Positions 34,697 to 44,128 of a stretch of DNA of 64,000 nucleotides are shown one piece after another. The position numbers were made by a program, and so were the translations under genes. This DNA comes from Acidimicrobiales bacterium. Its GTDB lineage: Bacteria > Actinomycetota > Acidimicrobiia > Acidimicrobiales > UBA8592. Every line of letters starts with the position of its first letter. Position 1 is the stretch's first letter. The stretch spans positions 1 through 64,000 of the forward strand of contig JACERY010000001.1 of assembly GCA_013912105.1 (NCBI GenBank), in the 5' to 3' direction. Below the pieces are notes generated by a model, which saw nothing but the letters and a program-made list of their open reading frames with translations, made no database searches and was not told where the DNA came from.

Positions 34697-35683
34697 TTAC
34701 CGAGATTTTCTCCTTTGACGGTTTCGCTTTTCTGCCTGATCTAAAAGTTCATCTTTTAGATGCAGGTATCTTGAAAGTTTCATGCGGTCAACCTGACCCA
34801 CAGCTACCGCACTAAGAACCGCACACTCTGGTTCAGCTGTATGAGTACAGTTTTTGAATCTACATAGTTGAGCTTTGGCTGAAATTTCAATAAAAACTTG
34901 GTCCAGTGCCTCTTCTGCATCCCATAATCCGACACCACGTATTCCTGGCGTATCAATTAAAGTTCCACCTGTCGGAATAATCAATAACTCACGTGCAACA
35001 GTCGTATGCCTTCCTTTTCTATCCCTGACTCTGACTTCAGAAGTTTCCTGTATTTCTTTTCCTATTAGAAGATTGACCAGCGAAGACTTGCCCGTTCCGG
35101 ACTCTCCTAGAAGAACAAGCGTATGGTCTGGTGAAATCAATTCTTGTATTGCATTTACTCCGCGCCCATCAACAGCACTTGTTTCAATTATGCCTATCTT
35201 TGGGAAACCCTCAGCGATACTCTTCCAGTCCTCGGGAATCCCCAAATCTGTTTTCGTTAAGATAAGCACAGCTTCAGCTTGACTGTGTTGAGCAAGTACT
35301 AAAAATCTTTCTATTCTGGCTACATTTATTGGGCGATCAGCAGAGGAGACAATCCCAACAAAATCAATATTGCTTACCATTACCTGCGCCCGTTCTAACT
35401 CGGCTGGGTCACGCCGCACAATGGATGAATAGCGGGGAAGCACTTTCTCTACGAGAAAACCCATATCTGGATCTTCAATGATTTCTACCCAATCACCTGT
35501 CGCTGGAGCTATACCTGCAGAAGTTCGTTGGCTATCAGAAAAAGCGCGTATCTCTCCTTTTTCACTAGTTATATCGACTTCTCCACGGTCTACACGTCGA
35601 ACCCTCCCGAGGAAACCAGAGCTTAAATCAACCTTTTGCTTGTCCAAATAGTTGTTCCATCCGAGATGATGAAGGTCTGTCAT
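34697..35683 (-). CDS. rsgA: Ribosome small-subunit biogenesis GTPase RsgA
   Basis: Circularly permuted GTPase of 328 residues that acts in late 30S assembly. An N-terminal OB domain (about 20-90) is followed by the permuted G motifs: TKTD (G4), then GESGTGKSSLVN (G1, near 192-203), and DTPGIRGVG (G3, near 244). A C-terminal zinc-binding segment reads AQLCRFKNCTHTAEPEC. Order and length are those of YjeQ/RsgA. The helicase at 2.6 kb may act in the same process. It lies 15 nt after dapD. Confidence 0.94.
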   Translation of the reverse strand: MTDLHHLGWNNYLDKQKVDLSSGFLGRVRRVDRGEVDITSEKGEIRAFSDSQRTSAGIAPATGDWVEIIEDPDMGFLVEKVLPRYSSIVRRDPAELERAQVMVSNIDFVGIVSSADRPINVARIERFLVLAQHSQAEAVLILTKTDLGIPEDWKSIAEGFPKIGIIETSAVDGRGVNAIQELISPDHTLVLLGESGTGKSSLVNLLIGKEIQETSEVRVRDRKGRHTTVARELLIIPTGGTLIDTPGIRGVGLWDAEEALDQVFIEISAKAQLCRFKNCTHTAEPECAVLSAVAVGQVDRMKLSRYLHLKDELLDQAEKRNRQRRKSR

Positions 35684-35698
35684 GGTTTCATAATGTCA

Positions 35699-36838
35699 TT
35701 AGTTATCGTGAAGTTCTTCGTTTAAACCTTGCCAACTAGAATTTTCTCCGCGCATAAGAGTCTCAACTGCCCCACTAACTGAGTTGCGGCGAAATAGAAG
35801 ATTGTCGATGCCGGAAAGTAATTTAGCTTTAATTGTCTGTCCATCTGGTGTTTCGACCAGTGTCCCAGCAGTGACATACAAACCAGCTTCTACTACACAG
35901 TTATTTCCTAAAGAAATCCCAATTCCTGCTTCAGCTCCAATTAAACAATTCTCGCCAACAGATATCACCTCTGAGCCACCCCCAGAAAGGGTTCCCATTA
36001 TTGAAGCACCGCCTCCGATATCAGAACCGTTGCCTACAAGAACACCTGCAGAAATTCTTCCTTCTACCATTGACGAACCAAGTGTTCCAGCATTGAAGTT
36101 GCAGAAGCCCTCATGCATAACTGTGGTCCCATCAGCTAAATGAGCGCCCAATCGAACTCTGTTAGCATCTGCAATCCTTACACCCGTAGGCACAACATAA
36201 TCGGTCATACGAGGGAACTTATCTACCCCGTGAATAAAAATATTCATCCCATCTGCTAGTAACTGAATTCGTTTCATTTCAAAATCTTCTGCTTTAAATG
36301 GGCCAAGATTAGTCCAAACACAATTCGTTAATTTCCCGAAAATTCCAGTTAAATCAATTCCATGAGGTTTTACTAGCCGAGTAGATAAGAGATGCAAACG
36401 AAGATAAGTGTCAATTGCATCTACTGGAGCGTCATTGCGATCAGCGATAAAACTGACCACAGCAATTTTTTTACCTCCAGGTGCATTTGGATTAGAAATA
36501 GCTCTTGCTATTGCACTAACTAGATCAGCCGACGTTTCTGGGAAATCCTGATTTTTTTCTACTTCCCGAAGAGTCTCTGCAATTTCTTCTAAATTATTGA
36601 GTTCCATTTCATAAGTTCCTGTCTGCCCATCCCAACCAATATTGGAGGCGAGAAGAGCACAAATAAAAGGTTCTGTTTGGCTCTGAGGGGAAGGAAAAAA
36701 TACATCAAGGATCTCGCCGCTATCACTCTTTGTCGCTAAACCAATTCCAAATGCAAATGGTTGTCTGTAGTTCTTAATGCTTGCTTCAAGCAATTCTTGT
36801 TTCTTTTGAATTTGTTCAAGAGTTTGGATTTCTGTCAT
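35699..36838 (-). CDS. dapD: Tetrahydrodipicolinate N-succinyltransferase, mycobacterial type
   Basis: Lysine/diaminopimelate pathway enzyme that succinylates tetrahydrodipicolinate. Left-handed beta-helix repeats run through NAGTLGSSMVEGRISAGVLVGNGSDIGGGASIMGTLSGGG (about 245-285). FGKLTNCVWTNLGP and KFPRMTDYVVPTGVRIADA match the Mycobacterium DapD very closely, and the end FRRNSVSGAVE is the same. The track begins at 36931, but I prefer the ATG at 36838 (MTEIQTLEQ). It removes a family-foreign lead and frees the divergent gap before the permease. This gives 379 residues, about 60 longer than the M. tuberculosis enzyme, mostly at the N-terminus and in an insertion near 100. Confidence 0.92.
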   Translation of the reverse strand: MTEIQTLEQIQKKQELLEASIKNYRQPFAFGIGLATKSDSGEILDVFFPSPQSQTEPFICALLASNIGWDGQTGTYEMELNNLEEIAETLREVEKNQDFPETSADLVSAIARAISNPNAPGGKKIAVVSFIADRNDAPVDAIDTYLRLHLLSTRLVKPHGIDLTGIFGKLTNCVWTNLGPFKAEDFEMKRIQLLADGMNIFIHGVDKFPRMTDYVVPTGVRIADANRVRLGAHLADGTTVMHEGFCNFNAGTLGSSMVEGRISAGVLVGNGSDIGGGASIMGTLSGGGSEVISVGENCLIGAEAGIGISLGNNCVVEAGLYVTAGTLVETPDGQTIKAKLLSGIDNLLFRRNSVSGAVETLMRGENSSWQGLNEELHDN

Positions 36839-36895
36839 AGCACAGACGTTAGCCGCTAAATTCAACATCTTGACCCTTTGGGCTACCGTTATCTG

Positions 36896-37762
36896 GTGCG
36901 CTCGAAAAGATACAGGCTTAGACAAGGACAATTCGTTAACTCTGCACCACCAGAATTAATGTTTGTTTTGGGAGCTATCTCACAATATTTAGGTGCTGCG
37001 CTTGCCTTTAGCCTTTTTACTGAGTTGGGTGTGAGTATGGTTGCTTTCCTTCGTGTTACCGGAGCAGCGATCATCATAATTACTTTAAAGCGCTCTTGGA
37101 AACGGTCTTTCGTTGAAATAGACATTTATTGGACTGCCGCATTTGGAATCGTCTTGGCAGCTATGAATCTGTGTTTCTATCTTGCTATTGATACGCTGCC
37201 ACTCGGAAATGCTGTTGCGATAGAGTTTCTTGGCCCAATTGCTGTAGCCGCTGCGGGTCAACGTTCTTTGAGAAATATCTTGTCTTTAGCAATAGCTGCT
37301 TTTGGTGTTCTGCTGCTAACAGAAGTCACACCTGATGGGACATTAACTGGTGTTTTATTTGCTTTATTAGCTGGCGCTTTGTGGGCGTTCTATATCATTC
37401 TCGGAAGCAAGGTAGCTGTAAGCGGAGCACATTTAGATGGGCTTGGTATCGGAATGCTAATTGGGGGGCTAGCAATATCTCCGACTGCAGTCGGGTCATT
37501 AGACAACCTTCTGGATTATCCAACTTTGGCATTGCTTGCCCTTCTAACCGGATTTCTAGCTAATGTGATTCCATATGGGATAGACCAGTTAGTTTTTCTA
37601 AGAATCTCCCAATCTAGATTTGCTTTCTTACAATCCTTACTTCCCGCAACAGCTATGTGTATCGGTATGGCTGCTTTGCAACAGCGGCCTTCCTTAGAAG
37701 AATTATTCGGAATTACTTTAATAATTTTTGCTATCGCGTTAAGAACTCGTGAAGAAATTTAA
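36896..37762 (+). CDS. DMT-superfamily (EamA/RhtA-like) permease
   Basis: Ten-helix permease of about 288 residues. The N-terminal APPELMFVLGAISQYLGAALAF is typical of a threonine/homoserine-exporter-like EamA clade. Since PPEL belongs to the conserved part, the ATG at 36959 is too late. The upstream starts are TTG at 36878 (track) and GTG at 36896. I chose GTG for better distance from the GGG-rich stretch, but this is uncertain. The substrate is unknown. It overlaps the convergent CitE-type lyase by 4 nt at the 3' end. Confidence 0.82.
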   Translation: MRSKRYRLRQGQFVNSAPPELMFVLGAISQYLGAALAFSLFTELGVSMVAFLRVTGAAIIIITLKRSWKRSFVEIDIYWTAAFGIVLAAMNLCFYLAIDTLPLGNAVAIEFLGPIAVAAAGQRSLRNILSLAIAAFGVLLLTEVTPDGTLTGVLFALLAGALWAFYIILGSKVAVSGAHLDGLGIGMLIGGLAISPTAVGSLDNLLDYPTLALLALLTGFLANVIPYGIDQLVFLRISQSRFAFLQSLLPATAMCIGMAALQQRPSLEELFGITLIIFAIALRTREEI

Positions 37763-38592
37763 TTTTCAAGACTGAGAACCCAGCGCGCTTGTTTTGCTAA
37801 CGCTTCATCAATCATTTTCCCATCAAAAACGACAGACGCTGACCCATGTAAGACAGCTTCCTCATAGGTAGCAAGTAATTCTTTCGCTTTTTTAATTTCT
37901 TCACCGGATGGCGAAAAGGAAGTGTTCGCAAGAGCTACCTGCGAGGGATGTATGCATAACTTCCCAGCAAAACCCAATGACCTAGCTTTTCCAGCTTCAT
38001 TTACAAACCTTTCAGTATCAGTAAAATCTGACACTATTTGATCATAAACTGGAACTTCGTTCAATCTTGCGGCTATTCCCATTTGTGTTCTGGCAAAAAG
38101 AACTTCTTCGTTACTAACTGTTCTTATCCCTCCAAGGTCGGCCACGTAGTCTTCCGCACCAAAGTAAGCCCCCATGACTGAACTTGCAGCTAAAATTTCT
38201 GAGGCAGATACCAAACCTTTTACGGTTTCAATACCAACTATTATTTTGTTAGAAAGCGGCGAAGTGGCAAGTAGCGCTTCAGCTTTCTGCAATTCTGGAA
38301 TCTGGCTGATTTTAGGGATTATGACCCCATCTATCTCGAAGTCAGTTACAGATAGGTCAGACTCAAAATATTTTGATGAAACTGGATTAACTCGCGCAAA
38401 AACTAAAAATTGCTCGTTCTTAAATTCAGCTGAGAATTTCTTGAGATTTTCCCGCGCTATATCCTTCTGAGAGTCTGGAACTGCATCTTCTAGATCAATA
38501 ATTGCTGCATCAGGTTGTATTTTGGGAAATTTCTGAAGAAGCTCTCCTTTATTTCCAGGCGCAAATAGCAAACTCCGTATTTGTTGCATCAT
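37759..38592 (-). CDS. HpcH/HpaI-aldolase / citrate-lyase-beta-like CoA-ester lyase
   Basis: A 277-residue TIM-barrel lyase of the CitE/malyl-CoA lyase group. RSLLFAPGNKGELLQK at 6-21, IIDLEDAVPDSQK (about 30-43) with the Mg-binding acid, VGIETVKGLV (about 118) and FGAEDYVADLGGIR (about 145-158) are all typical. It may cleave or form a 3-hydroxy-acyl-CoA such as malyl-CoA or citramalyl-CoA. The stand-alone CitE-like type is common in Actinobacteria. It overlaps the acetoacetyl-CoA synthetase stop by four bases (ATGA), which links the two functions in acetoacetate/acetyl-CoA handling. Confidence 0.87.
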   Translation of the reverse strand: MMQQIRSLLFAPGNKGELLQKFPKIQPDAAIIDLEDAVPDSQKDIARENLKKFSAEFKNEQFLVFARVNPVSSKYFESDLSVTDFEIDGVIIPKISQIPELQKAEALLATSPLSNKIIVGIETVKGLVSASEILAASSVMGAYFGAEDYVADLGGIRTVSNEEVLFARTQMGIAARLNEVPVYDQIVSDFTDTERFVNEAGKARSLGFAGKLCIHPSQVALANTSFSPSGEEIKKAKELLATYEEAVLHGSASVVFDGKMIDEALAKQARWVLSLEN

Positions 38593-40532
38593 TGAAGCTC
38601 CTTCAGTTCTACAAAATAGTCTAACGCTTCAGGGTTTGCTAACGCCTCTGTATTGCTTACTGAGCTACCTTCTGCGACAGCCTTAACTGCAAGTTCAGAT
38701 AATTTTCCACTTCTAGTTCTTGGCAAGTCGGGAACCGAAATAATAAGGGAAGGGACGTGTCTCGGAGAAGCCTGTTCTCGAAGAGAGCTTTTAATTTTTC
38801 TTTTTAATTCTTCGTCTAAAGTAGCCGATTCTGAAACAATTACGAAAAGAACAATTCTGTTATCACCTTCCCATTCTTGTGAGATGACTACGCTTTCGCT
38901 AATTTCCGAAAAGGAATCAACAATATTATAAATTTCTGCCGTACCTATTCTGACTCCCCCCGGATTTAACGTAGTATCAGATCTTCCGTGGATAACCACA
39001 CCATTTGTCGCAGTCCACTCTGCAAAATCACCTTGGTGCCATTTCCCTAGATACTTTTCAAAATACGCTTTGTTATACTTTTCCCCAGCCTCATCGTTTA
39101 GAAAGGATAAGGGCATTGATGGGAAAGGTGTGTTACTAACTAATTCTCCTTGTTGCCCCTTCCCCAAGGGATCCCCGTTCTCATTGAGTATCTCTATCCC
39201 CACTCCTAAAGCTGACTTTTGAATTTCTCCTCGATGGACTGGACCTGTTGGGTCCCCTCCCACTAGGCACCCACATAGATCTGTTCCTCCAGACATAGAT
39301 TGCAAATGAATGTTTGTTTTAATGCTGCTATAGACATAATCAAATGCTTCGGCTGAAAGAGTGGACCCCGTAGAACAGATTGTTCTTAAACTTGATAAAT
39401 CATGACTATCTACAGGTGAAATCCTAGCTTTAGAGCATGAATCTAAATATTTCGCAGAAATACCGAAAAGGGTTGTGGATGTCTGATCAACTAAATCAAA
39501 AAGGGAATACGGGGTTGGATAGAACGGGGAGCCATCATAGAGCACAACTGTTGCTTTACTTGCTAGGGCACTGGCTAACCAATTCCACATCATCCATCCT
39601 GCAGTTGTGTAGTAAAAGACTCTATCTCCGGGTTTGATATCACATTGAAGTCCGTGCTCAACTAGATGTTTGATTAAGACACCTCCGGAACGATGAACGA
39701 TACATTTTGGTTTACCTGTTGTTCCGGATGAATAAAGAATGTACCAAGGATGGTTAAATTCTTGTCGGACAAACTTCACGTCCCTAGCGGTATATTGCTC
39801 GACGAAATTTCTCCAAGATAAATTATTTTCACCAATTTCTATAGGGTCTTTATCAAGATACGGGATAACAATCGTGCCCTGCAACGTCGGCAGCCCAGAG
39901 ACAACGTCATGCAACCGTTCCGTGCACGAAAACCATTTTCCTCCATAGGGATATTGATCTGTTGCAAAAAGAACTTTAGGTTCAACCTGACTAAATCGAT
40001 CAAGAAGTCCCTTAGACCCAAAGTCAGGTGAAGCAGAGGTAAAGATCGCTCCGATACTTACAGTTGCGATCATTATAGCTATCGTCTCAGGCCTATTTGG
40101 AAGCCAGGCAGCCACAGAGTCACCTTCTTTGACTCCCATTTCAATTAAACCCTGTTGTATTACTGACACATATCCATGAAGCTCCGCCCATGTTAATTTA
40201 AGTGTTTCGCCTGTTTCGCTGTGCCAGATAATTGCTAATGTTTCATCATTTCTTTGTAAGAGATTTTCTGCAATATTAATTTCAGAATCTGAGAAAAAAA
40301 CTGTGTCCTGAAATAACTTCCCCTTGGTGATGACTTTAGATCCTTTGGTCCCGATCATGCCGAGATAGTCCCATGCGTGTGACCAAAATTCTTCTGGGTA
40401 GTCTGTACTCCAATTATGAATCGCGTCATAGTTTGGCAGCTCGTGATTAAACCTGTTTTCAGCTGTTCGAGCAAAGTCCATTAATCGCGATTCTTGCCTA
40501 GCTTTTTTAGTTGGTTCCCAAATCTGACTCAC
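38589..40532 (-). CDS. Acetoacetyl-CoA synthetase
   Basis: ANL-family ligase of 647 residues, the usual length of acetoacetate-CoA ligase (AacS). The N-terminal IWEPTKKARQESRLMDFAR is the AacS-type lead, different from acetyl-CoA synthetase. P-loop ILYSSGTTGKPKCIVHRSGG lies near 268, the A5 region LQSMSGGTDLCGCLVGG near 410, GRSDTTLNPGGVRIGTAEIY near 520, and the acyl-transfer Lys in LPRTRSGKLSE. It makes acetoacetyl-CoA from acetoacetate for ketone-body use or lipid synthesis. It is coupled to the CitE-like lyase gene. The tRNA-Ala gene lies 61 nt upstream on the same strand. Confidence 0.9.
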   Translation of the reverse strand: MSQIWEPTKKARQESRLMDFARTAENRFNHELPNYDAIHNWSTDYPEEFWSHAWDYLGMIGTKGSKVITKGKLFQDTVFFSDSEINIAENLLQRNDETLAIIWHSETGETLKLTWAELHGYVSVIQQGLIEMGVKEGDSVAAWLPNRPETIAIMIATVSIGAIFTSASPDFGSKGLLDRFSQVEPKVLFATDQYPYGGKWFSCTERLHDVVSGLPTLQGTIVIPYLDKDPIEIGENNLSWRNFVEQYTARDVKFVRQEFNHPWYILYSSGTTGKPKCIVHRSGGVLIKHLVEHGLQCDIKPGDRVFYYTTAGWMMWNWLASALASKATVVLYDGSPFYPTPYSLFDLVDQTSTTLFGISAKYLDSCSKARISPVDSHDLSSLRTICSTGSTLSAEAFDYVYSSIKTNIHLQSMSGGTDLCGCLVGGDPTGPVHRGEIQKSALGVGIEILNENGDPLGKGQQGELVSNTPFPSMPLSFLNDEAGEKYNKAYFEKYLGKWHQGDFAEWTATNGVVIHGRSDTTLNPGGVRIGTAEIYNIVDSFSEISESVVISQEWEGDNRIVLFVIVSESATLDEELKRKIKSSLREQASPRHVPSLIISVPDLPRTRSGKLSELAVKAVAEGSSVSNTEALANPEALDYFVELKELQ

Positions 40533-40592
40533 ATATATATCATAGTGTTAGGCAGATCTTCAGATGCATGAAATCCAGCAAGGTAATTTAAA

Positions 40593-40667
<75 letters not shown>

Positions 40668-40674
40668 TATTGGT

Positions 40675-40680
40675 TTTATA
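40675..40680 (-). promoter_or_regulatory. Possible -10 box of tRNA-Ala
   Basis: TATAAA on the minus strand lies seven bases before the tRNA-Ala 5' end. A convincing -35 box is not visible at the expected place, so this is only a candidate. Confidence 0.3.
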
Positions 40681-40714
40681 GGCTACCTAGAGAAGTACTG
40701 ATCAGGGAGAATCT

Positions 40715-41221
40715 TTACAGGCTTTCTGTGCCAGTAGCAGCATAACCCAAGCTAGGAGCCTCAAAGGTTTCGTAATAGCTATGCTTAGCTTGATCAACCA
40801 AACGCTGGTAGTGGACGAGTGCTAGAACATACCCGAATAAAGCTGCGTCGGAGAATAGATGAAGTGCTATGAAACTTCCACCTGCGACTATCGCTAGGAG
40901 AAGCGTAAAGGTCACTAGTCCTATAAGCGAGAACAGGACTTTTCTTCGCCTAATACGTGCTTGTTCACTTGTTATTTCCATGGGATTTATCCCCTTTTGT
41001 CTCATATCGAGCGGAGGCTCGACTAACGAATGTCCTGGTTGATGCGAATATCCCCATATATTTTGATTACCTCGAAGGGGAACCACTTCTGCTCTTGCGA
41101 TTCTTCTAAATCGCAATCGGCCGGAGAATTGATTACCTAGCATTGATGGAGAAGCTATACGGTTACGAAGCCAATAGACCCCTGCCCCTAACCATAGAAT
41201 AGCTAACGCAATTAACAGCAC
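40715..41221 (-). CDS. Membrane protein, candidate GlpR/SepX homologue
   Basis: A 168-residue protein with one N-terminal helix (LLIALAILWLGAGVYWLRNR), a basic/polar middle (about 25-88), then ARIRRRKVLFSLIGLVTFTLLLAIVAGGSFIALHLF and a second C-terminal helix (about 97-145). This order, one N-terminal anchor, a disordered loop, RRR and two C-terminal helices, is that of the actinobacterial GlpR/SepX divisome receptor. The gene lies downstream of moeA-moaA-moaC on the same strand, and in Actinobacteria glpR lies near a MoeA-like glp gene. I cannot confirm homology without a search. It would be a membrane receptor for the gephyrin-like protein. Confidence 0.6.
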   Translation of the reverse strand: MLLIALAILWLGAGVYWLRNRIASPSMLGNQFSGRLRFRRIARAEVVPLRGNQNIWGYSHQPGHSLVEPPLDMRQKGINPMEITSEQARIRRRKVLFSLIGLVTFTLLLAIVAGGSFIALHLFSDAALFGYVLALVHYQRLVDQAKHSYYETFEAPSLGYAATGTESL

Positions 41222-41358
41222 CGCTCCACCAAATCCTCTCGGCTGTACTATTAAAATTTTTGCATTATTTCGTTGCTTATTGGTGGATAGTCAAAGGAAT
41301 TTTTTAGAGCTTGATCTTTCTACGAAAATAGTGGCTATTGCCGATGAAAAGAAACTTT

Positions 41359-41835
41359 TTAACGTCGTTTATAAGGCCCAGATTTTCCACCCGTCTTCTC
41401 AATCAAGGTTATTTCAGAAATCACCATTTCTTTATCAACGCTTTTGCACATGTCGTAAATAGTTAAAGCAGCTACAGAACATGCGGTTAGCGCTTCCATT
41501 TCTACACCTGTTTGACTGATGGTAGTGACCTGCGCCTCAATAGAGATATTACTTTCATGATTACTAAAATTAATTTCGACTGTGTTGAGCATGAGCGGAT
41601 GGCAAAGAGGTATCAGTTCTGAGGTTTTTTTTGCGGCTTGTATCCCTGCGACTCTAGCGATAGCAAAAACATCTCCTTTAGTTATTGTCCCCTGAGTTAG
41701 AGAATCCAGAGTTTCTTGAGACATATTGACTTGTGCTCTGGCGATAGCCTTTCGTGAAGTCGGTTCCTTTGAACCAACATCCACCATCCTGGCTTCACCC
41801 TTATCATTAAGGTGCGTAAAATCTTGGCCACCCAT
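41359..41835 (-). CDS. moaC: Cyclic pyranopterin monophosphate synthase
   Basis: Second step of molybdenum-cofactor synthesis, 158 residues. [27 protein letters not shown] at 6-32 and [15 protein letters not shown] (about 73-87) hold the substrate-binding His and Lys/Met pattern. [27 protein letters not shown] (about 109-135) is the family signature with the catalytic lysine at its end. Length matches E. coli MoaC (161). It follows moaA by 2 nt. Confidence 0.95.
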   Translation of the reverse strand: MGGQDFTHLNDKGEARMVDVGSKEPTSRKAIARAQVNMSQETLDSLTQGTITKGDVFAIARVAGIQAAKKTSELIPLCHPLMLNTVEINFSNHESNISIEAQVTTISQTGVEMEALTACSVAALTIYDMCKSVDKEMVISEITLIEKTGGKSGPYKRR

Positions 41836-41837
41836 TC

Positions 41838-42821
41838 CTACCCGCCTATCTGCGACATAGATTTACTTGGCCTTATAAATACAGTTTGTCCAATTTGGTG
41901 ACCGGCCCACTTTTCTTTCACGCCCCGAAGTAGGAGTTCAGCGATATCATCATCGTTCGCTTCGCCTCGCAGGAGTTCTTTGAGGTCGTAATCTTTTAAA
42001 CCAAAAAGGCAGTTACGAAACTTGCCATCAGCTGTTAGCCGAATACGGTCGCATGACTCACAAAATGCATCTGAAACAGTTCCAATTACGCCTACTTCAC
42101 CTTCGCCATCTTCGTACTTCCATCTGGCAGCAGGTGAATTACCCCTCTCAATAGGGATAAGTCCATGTGCTCTGGAAATCGTTTTGAGAATCTCGTCTAA
42201 CGGAACTACTTTTCTTTCGTCCCAAGCTTCATCGGCATCGAGAGGCATGAACTCAATAAATCTGACGACCACTCCTTTTGAACGACCAAATTCAACAAAA
42301 TCTAAGATCTCATCATCATTGATTCCTCTCATGACTACCATATTTATTTTTACAGGGTCGAATCCGGCTTCTATTGCAGTGGATATCCCATCAAGAACTT
42401 CTTTAAGATTGTCTCTTCGTGTTAACGCAGTAAATCTTTCAGAGCGCAAAGAGTCCAGTGAAATATTAATTCTTTCAAGACCTGCTTCTCGTAACCGGTT
42501 TGCTGATAGCGAAAGCGTTGCCCCATTCGTAGTCATTGACAAGTCAACTTTTAATCTCGATAGACGGTTTATTAGGTCATCTAAGTTTGCTCTAACTGTT
42601 GGCTCACCTCCAGTGAGTCGAATGCTTTCAATACCGAACCTTTTAACCAACAAACTTGCAATTCGTTCTATTTCTTCAAAAGTGAGGATTTCTTCTCTCG
42701 GAGTCCAATCCAATCCGTCTTCCGGCATGCAATACGTGCAACGGAAGTTACAGCGATCTGTAATCGAAATCCGAAGGTCCTTATGGATTCTTCCGAAGGT
42801 ATCTATAAGTTGTTGCCTCAT
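41838..42821 (-). CDS. moaA: GTP 3',8-cyclase
   Basis: Radical-SAM enzyme of 327 residues for the first step of molybdenum-cofactor synthesis. The N-terminal cluster motif is CNFRCTYC (CX3CX2C, near 23-30) and the C-terminal one [18 protein letters not shown] (CX2C...C). The protein ends in GG, as required in MoaA. Lengths fit the family. It lies 25 nt after moeA and 2 nt before moaC in a moeA-moaA-moaC unit. Confidence 0.96.
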   Translation of the reverse strand: MRQQLIDTFGRIHKDLRISITDRCNFRCTYCMPEDGLDWTPREEILTFEEIERIASLLVKRFGIESIRLTGGEPTVRANLDDLINRLSRLKVDLSMTTNGATLSLSANRLREAGLERINISLDSLRSERFTALTRRDNLKEVLDGISTAIEAGFDPVKINMVVMRGINDDEILDFVEFGRSKGVVVRFIEFMPLDADEAWDERKVVPLDEILKTISRAHGLIPIERGNSPAARWKYEDGEGEVGVIGTVSDAFCESCDRIRLTADGKFRNCLFGLKDYDLKELLRGEANDDDIAELLLRGVKEKWAGHQIGQTVFIRPSKSMSQIGG

Positions 42822-42846
42822 ATGAACTTCATGCTAGCGCCAACTG

Positions 42847-44058
42847 TTAATCAAGGACGAAAAATTCCAAGGAAGAACCCTCTTCTACGCTATCTCCATC
42901 TGGAAGAATAGCTAGAGCATTCGCTTCCGCCATTCCTGTTAATTGATGCGAGCCTTGCCGTTTCGCTGAATAGATTTTAGGGGGGTTCTGATCAATAGCA
43001 GCTACAGCTCGAACGAAATGCGTTTTTCCATCTTTCTTTCGACTAAATGTTCCCTTTGCTTCTCCAGTTAAATAATTTGGAAATAACTTCGCCCGACCCA
43101 TCATTTTCTTTAAAGCTGGCTTAGCTAAAAGTTCATATGAAACCATAGAAGATACTGGATTTCCTGGAAGTCCAAAAACTGGTTTCGTATCAACAACTCC
43201 AAACGCAAATGGTTTAGCCGGTTTAATAGCTATCTGCATCCAGCGCATATCCCCAATTCGACTTAGGACGAGTTTGACATAATCGTAGTCCCCCATACTG
43301 ACGCCCCCGGTTGTAATAATTGCATCACAAGTTTCAGTAGCAGTTTTTATTGTTTCTTCTATAGCGGATTCATCGTCAGAAACTAGACCAAGATCAATGG
43401 CTTCAAAACCATCTCTTTCAAGAAGCGAAATAAGTGAAAATCGGTTGGAGTCTCGTATCTGACCTGGCTTTAGAGCTGCAGGACCTTCAATAAGTTCATC
43501 ACCTGTTGAGAAGACAGCGATCTTTGGTTTCCTAAAAGTCTGGATTTCGTAAATCCCTAAACTAGCGAGTAAACCTAGATGCGCTGGGTTGAGAAAGGTT
43601 CCTTCTGGGATTACAAGATCATTTGGTAGAAGATCTTCACCGGAGTGACGTATGTGGTCTCCAAGTGCAACAGCTTTTAAGATTTTTACCTTGCCTTCTT
43701 CTACTAGCGGTTCTGACCATTCAACCATTACAACGGCATCAGCCCCTTTAGGAATTGGGGCTCCTGTCATAATTTTTGAACACTCACCTCGTCTAATTGT
43801 TTGTGACGTTGAGCTACCTGCAGCAATTGATTCTAGAACTGTCAAAGCAATCGGGGATTCATCACTCGCCTCATGCGTATCAGATGCGATCACTGCGTAC
43901 CCATCAACTGCAGTGTTATCGAAGGGTGGCACGCTTTCATTTGAAATTATTGACTCAGCTGTGACCCGCCCTCTGGATTTCAATAAATCTACTCGTTCAG
44001 AGTCTAATCTTTGAACGGTTTCGAGAACATAACTACTGGCTTCTTGTAAAGGGATCAT
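42847..44058 (-). CDS. Gephyrin-like molybdopterin molybdotransferase (MoeA/Glp)
   Basis: A 403-residue MoeA-fold protein. IMTGAPIPKGADAVVMVE (about 90-107), DSNRFSLISLLER (about 205), ITTGGVSMGDYDYVK (about 248-262) and FGLPGNPVSSMVSYELL (about 293) are all MoeA/gephyrin motifs. The enzyme inserts molybdate into molybdopterin. In Corynebacterium a MoeA paralogue (Glp) is a division factor with receptor GlpR. Here a GlpR-like gene lies 1.6 kb downstream on the same strand, so this gene may be Glp or serve both roles. It is the first gene of the cluster and is divergent from plsY. Confidence 0.9.
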   Translation of the reverse strand: MIPLQEASSYVLETVQRLDSERVDLLKSRGRVTAESIISNESVPPFDNTAVDGYAVIASDTHEASDESPIALTVLESIAAGSSTSQTIRRGECSKIMTGAPIPKGADAVVMVEWSEPLVEEGKVKILKAVALGDHIRHSGEDLLPNDLVIPEGTFLNPAHLGLLASLGIYEIQTFRKPKIAVFSTGDELIEGPAALKPGQIRDSNRFSLISLLERDGFEAIDLGLVSDDESAIEETIKTATETCDAIITTGGVSMGDYDYVKLVLSRIGDMRWMQIAIKPAKPFAFGVVDTKPVFGLPGNPVSSMVSYELLAKPALKKMMGRAKLFPNYLTGEAKGTFSRKKDGKTHFVRAVAAIDQNPPKIYSAKRQGSHQLTGMAEANALAILPDGDSVEEGSSLEFFVLD

Positions 44059-44128
44059 ATTGACAATATTAACAAATGCTCAATCCTGTTAGGCACTTGA
44101 CGACCTTTAAGGGTTGTATCATGAGTAT

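Noticed and set aside
36959-37762. Later ATG as start of the second DMT permease
   Set aside because: It would remove the conserved APPEL segment that begins the first helix in this clade.
42022-42825. 267-residue plus-strand ORF in the track
   Set aside because: It lies fully antisense to moaA, which has both Fe-S motifs and the GG terminus. The ORF is Ser/Arg/Ile-rich as expected for a shadow.
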